A DNA stretch of 64,000 bases from DASXKD01 sp963734725 (GTDB lineage: Bacteria; Actinomycetota; Actinomycetes; Streptosporangiales; Streptosporangiaceae): the NCBI GenBank assembly GCA_963734725.1, contig CAVTIX010000020.1, positions 473,422-537,421 of the forward strand, read 5' to 3'. A program made the translations under genes and the position numbers. Shown here piece by piece: positions 35,699 through 43,130 of the stretch (positions are counted from its first letter, which is position 1; every line of letters starts with the position of its first letter). Below the pieces are notes generated by a model. It was not told where the DNA came from. It was given only the letters and a program-made list of their open reading frames with translations, and did no database searches.

Positions 35699-36598
35699 TC
35701 AGTAGTACCAGGGGAAATGTTCCCAGTCCGGGATGCGCTTTTGCAGGAACGCATCCCGGCCCTCGGCGGCCTCGTCGGTCATGTAGGCCAGGCGGGTTGC
35801 CTCAGCCGCGAACACCTGCTGGCCCACCAGCCCGTCGTCGATGAGGTTGAACGCGAACTTCAGCATGCGCTGCGAGGTGGGGCTCTTGGCGTTGACCTTG
35901 GCCGCCCACTCCAGCGCGGTGGGCTCCAGGCTGGCGTGCGGCACCACCGCGTTGACCATGCCCATCCGGTAGGCGGCCTGGGCGTCGTAGGCCTGGCCGA
36001 GAAAGAAGATCTCCCGCGCGAACTTCTGGCCCACCTGCCGGGCCAGGTAGGCCGAGCCAAAGCCGCCGTCGAAGCTGCCGACGTCGGCGTCGGTCTGCTT
36101 GAACCGGGCGTGCTCGCGGCTGGCCAGGGTGAGGTCGCAGACGACATGCAGGCTGTGCCCGCCGCCCGCGGCCCAGCCGGGCACGACGCAGATGACGACC
36201 TTGGGCATGAACCGGATCAGCCGGTGCACCTCCATGATGTGCAGCCGCCCGCTGCGGCCTGGGTCGACGGTTTCGGCCGTCTCGCCGGAGGCGTACCGGT
36301 AGCCGTCGCGGCCGCGGATGCGCTGGTCACCGCCAGAACAAAAGGCCCAGCCGCCGTCCTTGGGAGAGGGGCCGTTGCCGGTGAGCAGCACGCAGCCCAC
36401 GTCGCTGGACATGCGCGCATGGTCCAGTGCCCGGTACAGCTCATCCACCGTGTGCGGGCGGAAGGCGTTGCGGACTTCGGGGCGGTCAAAGGCGACGCGG
36501 ACGGTGCCAGAGCCCACGGCGCGGTGGTAGGTGATGTCGGTGAAGGCAAACCCGTCCACCTCGCGCCACTGCCCTGGGTCGAAGATCTCAGAAACCAT
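35699..36598 (-). CDS. menB: 1,4-dihydroxy-2-naphthoyl-CoA synthase
   Basis: 299 residues from MVSEIFDPGQWREVDGFAFT. MenB marks: ITYHRAVGSGTVRVAFDRPE, FCSGGDQRIRGRDGYRYA, VVPGWAAGGGHSLHVVCDLT, HARFKQTDADVGSFDGGFGS and the C-terminal FPWYY. It closes the second ring of menaquinone from o-succinylbenzoyl-CoA in the cytoplasm. Other men genes are not in the window. Confidence 0.95.
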   Translation of the reverse strand: MVSEIFDPGQWREVDGFAFTDITYHRAVGSGTVRVAFDRPEVRNAFRPHTVDELYRALDHARMSSDVGCVLLTGNGPSPKDGGWAFCSGGDQRIRGRDGYRYASGETAETVDPGRSGRLHIMEVHRLIRFMPKVVICVVPGWAAGGGHSLHVVCDLTLASREHARFKQTDADVGSFDGGFGSAYLARQVGQKFAREIFFLGQAYDAQAAYRMGMVNAVVPHASLEPTALEWAAKVNAKSPTSQRMLKFAFNLIDDGLVGQQVFAAEATRLAYMTDEAAEGRDAFLQKRIPDWEHFPWYY

Positions 36599-36700
36599 GC
36601 CCCCATTCTGGCTGCCCCCCGCAGAAACTCCCGCCAGCACCCGCGAATGTGACCACCTGGGCGGTGCGGCGGTGACGCCGCTGGCGGCGGGTTAGACCCA

Positions 36701-37537
36701 CTAGGCCTGCCAGATGGTGTGGGCCGACTCGGCGTAGGACATTGCCTGTGTCTGGCCAGCTTCCAGCGCAGGCGCGGCGATGGTGGCGTCGAGCAGGTTG
36801 GTTCCCATCACCTCGGCTGCCGCGTCATCTGGCGTGATCACCAGCGTGGCCGCGGCGCCGAGCGCGGCCAGCTCGGCTTGCAGTGGTTCACGCGGGGTCA
36901 GGTGCCCGATCGCGTTGAGCACGATGACAGCCGAGCAGTCAGCCGCGAGGTCAGCGTTGGTGGCGGACCGGATGCCGCCATCCATGTACCGCCGCCTGCC
37001 GACCGTTACCGGCGGATAGACGGCGGGAACGGCGCAACTCGCAGCGACCGCGCGGTCCAGCGGGACACCAGAGTCGCGGTGCCAGGCAACCGGCTCACCC
37101 GACTCGGTGTCCACCGCGGTCACCAGGAACCGGCACTGCGGCCAGCGGTCAGTGGCGGGCAGCAACGTGGCGATCCGTGCGATATAGGGCTGTTCATCGC
37201 CGCCCGCCGCGCGGGCAGCGGCCCCCACCCCGCGGCGCGCCTCCGCGGGATCCAGCCCCTGGTCGAACAGGGGCGCCAGCGCGCTGAGGACGACCTCGAG
37301 GCTGACGGCCGGGACCGGGACCGCTTCGGCGCCTGCGGGGGCAGGCGCCATAGCGGCCAGCGCCTGCAAATCCGTGCCGAACGCCACATGCGAACCGACA
37401 ATCGACCCGGCGGAGGTACCTACGATGACATCTGCCGACGACAGATCTACCCCCGCGCGCCGCAGGCCGATAACGATTCCGGCCTCCCAGGCGACCCCTG
37501 CTATGCCCCCGCCGCCAAGCACTGCACCTCGCCTCAT
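36701..37537 (-). CDS. Patatin-like phospholipase
   Basis: 278 residues. Oxyanion loop GAVLGGGGIAGVAWEAG, nucleophile elbow VIVGTSAGSIVG, and the Asp in YMDGGIRSATNADL. A full Ser-Asp dyad is present, so a lipid acyl hydrolase is likely. No secretion signal. Single gene. Confidence 0.9.
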   Translation of the reverse strand: MRRGAVLGGGGIAGVAWEAGIVIGLRRAGVDLSSADVIVGTSAGSIVGSHVAFGTDLQALAAMAPAPAGAEAVPVPAVSLEVVLSALAPLFDQGLDPAEARRGVGAAARAAGGDEQPYIARIATLLPATDRWPQCRFLVTAVDTESGEPVAWHRDSGVPLDRAVAASCAVPAVYPPVTVGRRRYMDGGIRSATNADLAADCSAVIVLNAIGHLTPREPLQAELAALGAAATLVITPDDAAAEVMGTNLLDATIAAPALEAGQTQAMSYAESAHTIWQA

Positions 37538-37840
37538 ACGCCCAGTCTGCCCCGAGCAGGCGGCCCCGCGCGCAGCAGCCGCGTCATGGACGATCTCACA
37601 CAGCTGGGATCGGCAGGGCGCATGGCCGACCAGGCTTTAAGGTCACCATCTGCGGTTAATCCTGTTCCTGGCCCACAGGCGTCGGCCTGCCGTTTCGGGC
37701 GGGTGGCAGCGCCTGTGAGTGGCACTACCTGCTAGCCGGGCCCGAAGATTCCGGCTGGCTGTCTTCTGCCCGTCCAGGGCCGGCGGGCACTGTCGGTCAT
37801 ATCACCAGCCAGCCCGGCAGTCCGGGCACGAGCAAGGAGT
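37538..37840. other. Intergenic stretch, no gene recognised
   Basis: Divergent promoter region of the patatin and zinc-ribbon genes. No operator or hairpin stands out. Confidence 0.5.
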
Positions 37841-37849
37841 GTGAGCGGG

Positions 37850-38251
37850 ATGTTCACCAACACCGGAGGCAGCGTTCATGACCTCGTGATCGTGGTCGCC
37901 TTCATGGGCGCGCTTTTTTCCGGGTATGCCGGAATGACAATCTGGGCACGCAAAGGCGGCAAGCCCGCTGGCGGGTTTCTCGTCGGCGGCCTGCTGGGGG
38001 CCCTCGGCGTATTCATCCTCGCCGCGGCCCGGCCCCGGCAGGCAGAAATCGAGGCCGCCACGCGGTCGCAAGGGCTCACCCCGTGTCCCCACTGCGCGGA
38101 GCTCATCAAAAGCCAGGCGCAGGTATGGCGGTACTGCCATCGTGACGTCGCGGCGCGGCCCCGGCAGGCGCGCGATGATCGCCGACCCGGGCGTGAGGCA
38201 CCGAATCTGCTCAGGGCCAGCCGGTATCCAGGTCCGGTGGGCACAGCGTGA
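37850..38251 (+). CDS. Small membrane protein with zinc-ribbon-like motif
   Basis: 133 residues from an ATG 10 bp after AAGGAG. One or two helices (VHDLVIVVAFMGALFSGYAG, GGFLVGGLLGALGVFILAAA) then PCPHCAELIKSQAQVWRYCH: CPxC and a C-H pair that could bind zinc. Such proteins are common and unassigned. The tail beyond ~110 is low-complexity. Confidence 0.7.
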   Translation: MFTNTGGSVHDLVIVVAFMGALFSGYAGMTIWARKGGKPAGGFLVGGLLGALGVFILAAARPRQAEIEAATRSQGLTPCPHCAELIKSQAQVWRYCHRDVAARPRQARDDRRPGREAPNLLRASRYPGPVGTA

Positions 38252-38519
38252 TGATCGCCGCCCGATACTGGAGCATCAATCCCACCTCCAGTGCCCGGGC
38301 GGCGCGGGCCAGCGCGGCGACGTAGCGGCCCTTGCGGTTCCAGTACGGGCGCGTCGCCGAGGTGGACTTCTGCGACCCACGCGTTGAGAACATCGACCAG
38401 GGTATGACCGGTCCAGCCCGCAAACAGGAGGCAGTGAGCTGTTTTCATCCCTGATAAACAGGACCTCCCCGCCCGGGGCTGGCGATGACCTGCAGGTTCA
38501 TCTCGTGCCTGAGACCCGA

Positions 38520-39059
38520 TTAGGCCACGTAGCGGAGCTTGAGTTCGTCGGTATGGCCGGACCAGCTCAGGTGGAGTGTCCAGCAGCCGGGCGCCGGCAG
38601 GTTGATGATCGACGGTCCTGGCCCGCCCGGCACGGACACGGTCGCCGTGCGCGTCCTGTCCGCGAGCGTGGCCTTGATGACCAGCGGATTCGGCGCGAGG
38701 AGCGGAATCCTGGACACCCAGAGGATCTTGTTGCTCCTGTCTTGCAGCGACGGCGAGTGCAGTGCGTCGCGGGGCGCCCATAGGATCGCCGCGATGTTGC
38801 CCGCCTCGCCCATCACATGCGGCATGGCCAGATCCGCCGGGTGGAACCCCGGCCGTGCCCAGACGGGCAGCGGGCTGACGGGCGGCTGTCCGGCACATCC
38901 GTTCGAGGTGACTGCGCCTGCTTGAGCCGTGCCCGCCTGGGCAGTGCTCGCCCGCGCCGCCGACGGCTGAGGGCCCGCCAGAGGCTGGCTGTTACTGGTA
39001 CATGCCGCCACGAGCAAGGCTGCCACTGCCAGTGGCACGAAAACCACGCCATGCCTCAT
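38520..39059 (-). CDS. Putative lipoprotein
   Basis: 179 residues from MRHGVVFVPLAVAALLVAAC, a clear lipobox (LVAAC). An Ala/Thr/Gln linker follows, then a globular domain (VWARPGFHPADLAMPHVMGE, AAILWAPRDALHS, NLPAPGCWTLHLSWSGHTDE) resembling beta-sandwich lipoproteins of actinobacteria. Function unknown. Confidence 0.75.
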   Translation of the reverse strand: MRHGVVFVPLAVAALLVAACTSNSQPLAGPQPSAARASTAQAGTAQAGAVTSNGCAGQPPVSPLPVWARPGFHPADLAMPHVMGEAGNIAAILWAPRDALHSPSLQDRSNKILWVSRIPLLAPNPLVIKATLADRTRTATVSVPGGPGPSIINLPAPGCWTLHLSWSGHTDELKLRYVA

Positions 39060-39267
39060 ATCCCGACGGTACGCTCGCGGGCGCGCATCGCATACCCAGC
39101 TGCGCAGTGGCCAGCCGCCCGAGCCCCAAAGATCAGGATGAAAAACGTTCAGCGCTGCTCGGTGGTCAGCTCGTCCCATGATGGCGCCTGTGCGCTGCAT
39201 TCTGGCGCGTGCCGATCATCACGCCTCGCCCGGGCACCGTCGACTGCTCCCCCGGGAGCCCGGCGGG

Positions 39268-39465
39268 TCAGGTGGCGATATGGCCGAGCAGGTGATAGAC
39301 GACGAAGGCCGGCCACAGGATGGCTTCGACGCCGGCCCACACATGGGCCCAGAAGCCGTGGGCATGCTGCCAGTAGTACACCAGGGCCCCGATGAGTCCC
39401 AGGCCATAGACCGCGCCTCCGCCGCCGCCCCGCACGGCGCTAGTGGTCTTCGACGTGCCTGACAT
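39268..39465 (-). CDS. Small membrane protein
   Basis: 65 residues: a Gly-rich GGGGGAVYGLGLIGALVYYW helix and WAGVEAILWPAFVVYHLLGH as a second helix. This two-helix pattern is conserved in actinobacterial small hypothetical proteins. Function unknown. Confidence 0.7.
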   Translation of the reverse strand: MSGTSKTTSAVRGGGGGAVYGLGLIGALVYYWQHAHGFWAHVWAGVEAILWPAFVVYHLLGHIAT

Positions 39466-39691
39466 GCAGTCCTCCCTCCGCTCGATGCGGCGAGTCTTTC
39501 AGCCCGGTCCGCTCGCCCGGCAGCCGGTTGGTGGTGCAACTCGCCGGGGCTACCGGCTCCGGGCAACAGGGCGGACTGCCCGCTGTGGATCACCATAGGA
39601 CAATCCCGTCAATAAACCAGCCGGCGAACCCTCGTCAACAATCCTGGAGGAAGTGTTCGCCGCGGCTTCGGGATCCCCGGCGCAGGTCACA

Positions 39692-40178
39692 CTACGTCTT
39701 CGTGCCACCCGTCGCGTCCGGCGCCAGATCGTCGCCTCCGGCTAGCCAGGTGCGGCGCAGGTGGCGGTCGATGGAGTCGGGGCGGCCGAGCGGGCTATCC
39801 GCGGCATACTGGGCTAGCTCGGGGCGGGTGAACCAGCAGGCTTCCAGCAGTTCCTCGCCGTCGACGGTGATGTCCTCGGTGATGGCGGTGGCGCGGAAGC
39901 CGATCATTAGGCCGGATGGGAACGGCCAGGCCTGGGACGCCACGTAGCTCACCTCGCCGACCCGGACCCCGGTCTCCTCGGCGACCTCGCGGGCGGACCG
40001 CGTCCTCGAGGCTCTCGCCGACCTCGACGAAACCCGCCAGTACGGAGTACCGGCCGGCGCTTGACCCGCGATGGCGGCGCAGCTCGATGACCTGAGCGGG
40101 AATTCGGCCCGGGACGAATCGTCCCGCCCCACCGGGACGGGCGGTTCCGGCCGTTAAGTCGCCGTACCAGACCGCCAC
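39692..40178 (-). pseudogene. Nudix hydrolase with frameshift
   Basis: Joining two frames gives a Nudix box: GFVEVGESLEDAVR then REVAEETGVRV. The break is in a run of three G at 39991-39993 (coding strand CCGCCCGCGAG); deleting one base restores the frame. The following SQAWPFPSGLMIGFRATAIT and ELLEACWFTRPELAQYAADS resemble NudC-type NADH pyrophosphatases. The N-terminal zinc domain of NudC is absent: the frame begins at a GTG just after TrmO. Confidence 0.8.
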
Positions 40179-40188
40179 GTGCGGCGCG

Positions 40189-40587
40189 TCATGCGGGCGG
40201 GTCGATGGCCGGCTTGACGTCCACCACCGGCGTCCCGTCGATTGCCTCCAGAGCGTCGACTTCAATCCGGAGTCCGTCGCGCGCCACGATGCGGGCACGG
40301 TGCAGGCCGATGGGATTCGGCCGATTGGGCGAACAGGTGCTGAACACGCCGGTCAGCGGCTGGCTCATGTCATCCTGGGGATGCGTGCTCAGCTCGTCGC
40401 GGGGCGACAGGTGGAGCCAGGTGAGCACCACGATCTCATCGCCCGGCCGCAAGTCCTTGGCACCCTCCGCGACCTGCTCATCGAAGCGGATCCACGCCCG
40501 AGGCGCGCCTGCGCGCTGGTTCGGCGCATCGCCGAGGACCCTCAGGGCCGACTGCACCCAGGCGATCGGCACGAGGCCGTAGCTCAT
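40189..40587 (-). CDS. TrmO-type tRNA (t6A37) N6-methyltransferase
   Basis: 132 residues from MSYGLVPIAWVQSALRVLGD. The family signature is GVFSTCSPNRPNPIGLHRAR. DLRPGDEIVVLTWLHLSPRD and IDGTPVVDVKPAID are the other conserved strands. The bacterial enzyme methylates t6A at position 37 of certain tRNAs using SAM. Small single-domain form. Confidence 0.85.
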   Translation of the reverse strand: MSYGLVPIAWVQSALRVLGDAPNQRAGAPRAWIRFDEQVAEGAKDLRPGDEIVVLTWLHLSPRDELSTHPQDDMSQPLTGVFSTCSPNRPNPIGLHRARIVARDGLRIEVDALEAIDGTPVVDVKPAIDPPA

Positions 40588-40859
40588 CTGCACAACAACA
40601 GTCTGCCCGCCCGCCGCGGGCACGGCCCACGGGGCTGCCCAGATCGATCCGATCTGCACTCGCCCCTGTTGGAGTGGCGGGCTCTCCGAAGCCGAGCAGA
40701 TCGAATCTCTTTGCTGTGACAGCCTCAGTCAAGCTCCTTAGGAGCGGCCTGGGATTGCCTGCCTAAGACAAGCATTTCTCCCGATGCCGGCGAGGGGGCC
40801 TTACCGGCATCGTCGATGGTGCACGGGCAGGTGTAGCCGCCCGGCAGAGGAGGATCACG

Positions 40860-41024
40860 ATGCAGCCCTTTATCTCGCAGGCGCTGTTGGCGACCCGGAC
40901 CGCCGAGATGCACCGGGAGGCGCAGATCGCGCAGCGCGCTCGCGACGTGAAGCGGGCACGGCGGGCACAGCAGGCCCCGGACGCAGGTGCGGCCCGCCAC
41001 CCCGCCGGCCCTGCGTTCAGCTAA
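40860..41024 (+). CDS. Small basic protein
   Basis: 54 residues after a perfect AGGAGG (40848-40853). It reads MQPFISQALLATRTAEMHRE then a helix rich in Ala, Arg and Gln. It resembles the 65-residue protein at 62306-62503 (both: M-x-P, a leucine-led helix, EMHREAQ/DMHAQAQ, then Arg-rich). Such peptides are common in actinobacteria and unassigned. It is too short for many gene finders. Confidence 0.65.
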   Translation: MQPFISQALLATRTAEMHREAQIAQRARDVKRARRAQQAPDAGAARHPAGPAFS

Positions 41025-41122
41025 CGCTCAGCGAACCCGCAGCAAACACGCGGCGTGCGCGCCGAACCGCGTCGCGCACGCAGGCCGTGCATATGTGTAA
41101 AGCAAGACAAGAGGAACAAACC

Positions 41123-41779
41123 ATGATCAGCGAACTTAACGCATCACTAAAGGACCGGCGGCCCCGTCGCCGTTCCCGGGCCAGCTGGGGGAGGCACGGC
41201 CGCCGTGCCCTCGTGCCCGCTCTTGCCGCCGCCGCGGCCGCCCTGATCGCGGCGTGCGGCGGCGCAGGCGGGATTTACGGCACAGGCGGCGGCTCCGCGG
41301 CGGGCGGGACCACCGGCATGGCCCACCACGCGGCCGCCTTCCACGGCACGGTGATCTCCGCTCGCACGCTGCCCGGCGTCGGTACCGTGCTGGTGAACCA
41401 ATCCGGCAAAACGCTCTACTCGCCCCAGCAAGAGGCACACGGCACGATCATGTGCACCGGCGGCTGCCTGAGCTTCTGGTTCCCCGTGTCCGTGGCCTCC
41501 GGCGCCACCCCGCATGCCCCCGCGGCGGTCACCGGCATGCTGGGCACCATCCACCGCGCCGACGACGGCCTGACCCAGCTCACCTACAACGGCAAGCCCC
41601 TGTACACATTCCGGCTGGACCAGGCGCCCGGTCAGGCCCACGGCAACAACTTCACCGACCACTTCGGCAGCGCCTCCTTCACCTGGCATGCCATCACCGC
41701 CAGCGGGACGCCCGCCGGGACCGCCCAGCCGGGGAACGCCAGCGGCTACTCCTCCCAGGGCGGCTCGCGCGGCTACTGA
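41123..41779 (+). CDS. COG4315/PF03640 repeat lipoprotein
   Basis: 218 residues. Basic N-terminus then LVPALAAAAAALIAACGG, lipobox AAC. Two repeat units: VLVNQSGKTLYSPQQEA with CTGGCLSFWFPV, then LTYNGKPLYTFRLDQAPGQA followed by HGNNF. Same repeat domain as in 4918-5832. Extracellular, function unknown. A His-containing AHHAAAFH linker lies between lipid anchor and repeats. Confidence 0.9.
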   Translation: MISELNASLKDRRPRRRSRASWGRHGRRALVPALAAAAAALIAACGGAGGIYGTGGGSAAGGTTGMAHHAAAFHGTVISARTLPGVGTVLVNQSGKTLYSPQQEAHGTIMCTGGCLSFWFPVSVASGATPHAPAAVTGMLGTIHRADDGLTQLTYNGKPLYTFRLDQAPGQAHGNNFTDHFGSASFTWHAITASGTPAGTAQPGNASGYSSQGGSRGY

Positions 41780-42005
41780 TGACTCCTCCCCGGCCGTCCG
41801 GGCGGTTGCCCTGGACGGCCGCACGGGAGGCATGACCGCGGGTCGACGGCCGCGCCGATCACCCAGTTCTGTGCCAGGAGCGGGCCGTGCTGTCACGCTT
41901 TGCTCGGCATGCAGAACGGCGGCAGTGCGCGCGGCGGTGAAATCCAAGGCCGATCACACTCCATGAGACTGGTGCGCCTCCCTGCAGATTCCGATCGGGT
42001 AATAC

Positions 42006-42058
42006 ACGGGTGATCATTGCCGCTTTTCGCCCTGAGCGACGGAGTATTGATCACCCGT
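42006..42058. repeat. 11-bp perfect inverted repeat
   Basis: ACGGGTGATCA at 42006-42016 and TGATCACCCGT at 42048-42058 flank 31 bp. It lies in the 430-bp gap between 41780 and 42209, which otherwise shows no gene. It could be an operator pair, a terminator-like hairpin or a very small repeat element. Confidence 0.6.
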
Positions 42059-42209
42059 TATCTGGCGTTATACGGCAGCGCCACTTGGCCAAAGTTGATC
42101 ATGGCCCGGCGTCAGGGAGCTCTCGCTGTAAAGTGTCAACCGTGACGCGCTCGACGACGGTGTCGCCGTCGGGGCGCCGTGTCCGGAACGGAGAAGATGA
42201 GAGACGGCG

Positions 42210-42773
42210 GTGACTCAGCGTACAGAGGGAGCGATCATCCGCTTCGACGCCACGCTGTCCACGGTCGACACATCGACTGTGCTGCGGTTGCCTGAGACGG
42301 CGAGCAAGGACCTGCCCTCGCGCGGGCAGGTGGCCGTCCACGGAACGATCAATGGCGTCGAGTTCCAGACGGTGCTCGAACCGGACGGAAAACTTGGCCA
42401 CTGGATGAAGGTCGATGACACGCTGCAACACGCTGCTGGCATCAGCGCGGGTGACATGGTGCCGCTCGACATCGAGGTGACCAAGGATTGGCCAGAGCCG
42501 AGCGTGCCCCAAGATCTTGCGGCAGCTCTGGCAGCTGCCCCGCAGAAGATCCAGAATCTGTGGAACGAGATCACCCCGATGGCGCGCTGGGAATGGGTGC
42601 GCTGGGTCAACGCCACGAAAAACCCTGACACACGCAGACGACGGGTCGAGGTGAGCATCTCGAAGATGAACGGCGGGAAGAGACGGCCCTGCTGCTTCAA
42701 CCTCTCCGCATGCACCGACCCGGACCTGTCGAAGAACGGCAGGCTCTTCGAGCCAGGGGACGACCGTCCCTGA
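42210..42773 (+). CDS. YdeI/OmpD-associated, DUF1905-type protein
   Basis: 187 residues from a GTG. N-terminal ~90: DUF1905-type beta-barrel (SKDLPSRGQVAVHGTINGVE, HAAGISAGDMVPLDIEV). C-terminal: bacteriocin-protection YdeI-like helix region (LAAALAAAPQKIQNLWNEIT, WEWVRWVNATKNPDTRRRRV). Function not established. Confidence 0.8.
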   Translation: MTQRTEGAIIRFDATLSTVDTSTVLRLPETASKDLPSRGQVAVHGTINGVEFQTVLEPDGKLGHWMKVDDTLQHAAGISAGDMVPLDIEVTKDWPEPSVPQDLAAALAAAPQKIQNLWNEITPMARWEWVRWVNATKNPDTRRRRVEVSISKMNGGKRRPCCFNLSACTDPDLSKNGRLFEPGDDRP

Positions 42774-43130
42774 CCGGCGATCCGGCAAGCAGAGTCAGGA
42801 AGGCCGCACGCGGCGGATCACCGTCTCCGGCTCACCCGCCCTCAAGTCACCACGCTGTCACCGGCATGACACGAAGATCCGATCGGCGCCGCGCGCATAA
42901 CTACCTGGTCTGCACGACTCGACTCGGTGTCGCCGATGGCCCGCCAACTGCGCGGATCGGTTAGCGATCGCTATCCGGATCCTGCTCGGTTGCGGCCTTC
43001 GAAATGCCTGCTGACCTTAAGCCAACAGGCCTCCGCCTGGCCGCAGCGTTCAGGCCAGGCGCAGTTCGAGTGAGGAGTCGGTCCACGCTGACCGGCTAGC
43101 GTGGCCGGCCGGTGTCCTGGTCGGTGGTCG
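42774..43130. other. Intergenic stretch, no gene recognised
   Basis: About 357 bp between convergent genes. No feature recognised. Confidence 0.5.

Noticed and set aside
38211..38460. Minus-strand frame with RKGRYVAALARAARALEVG as a gene fragment
   Set aside because: No family could be recognised and no start or ribosome site is clear.
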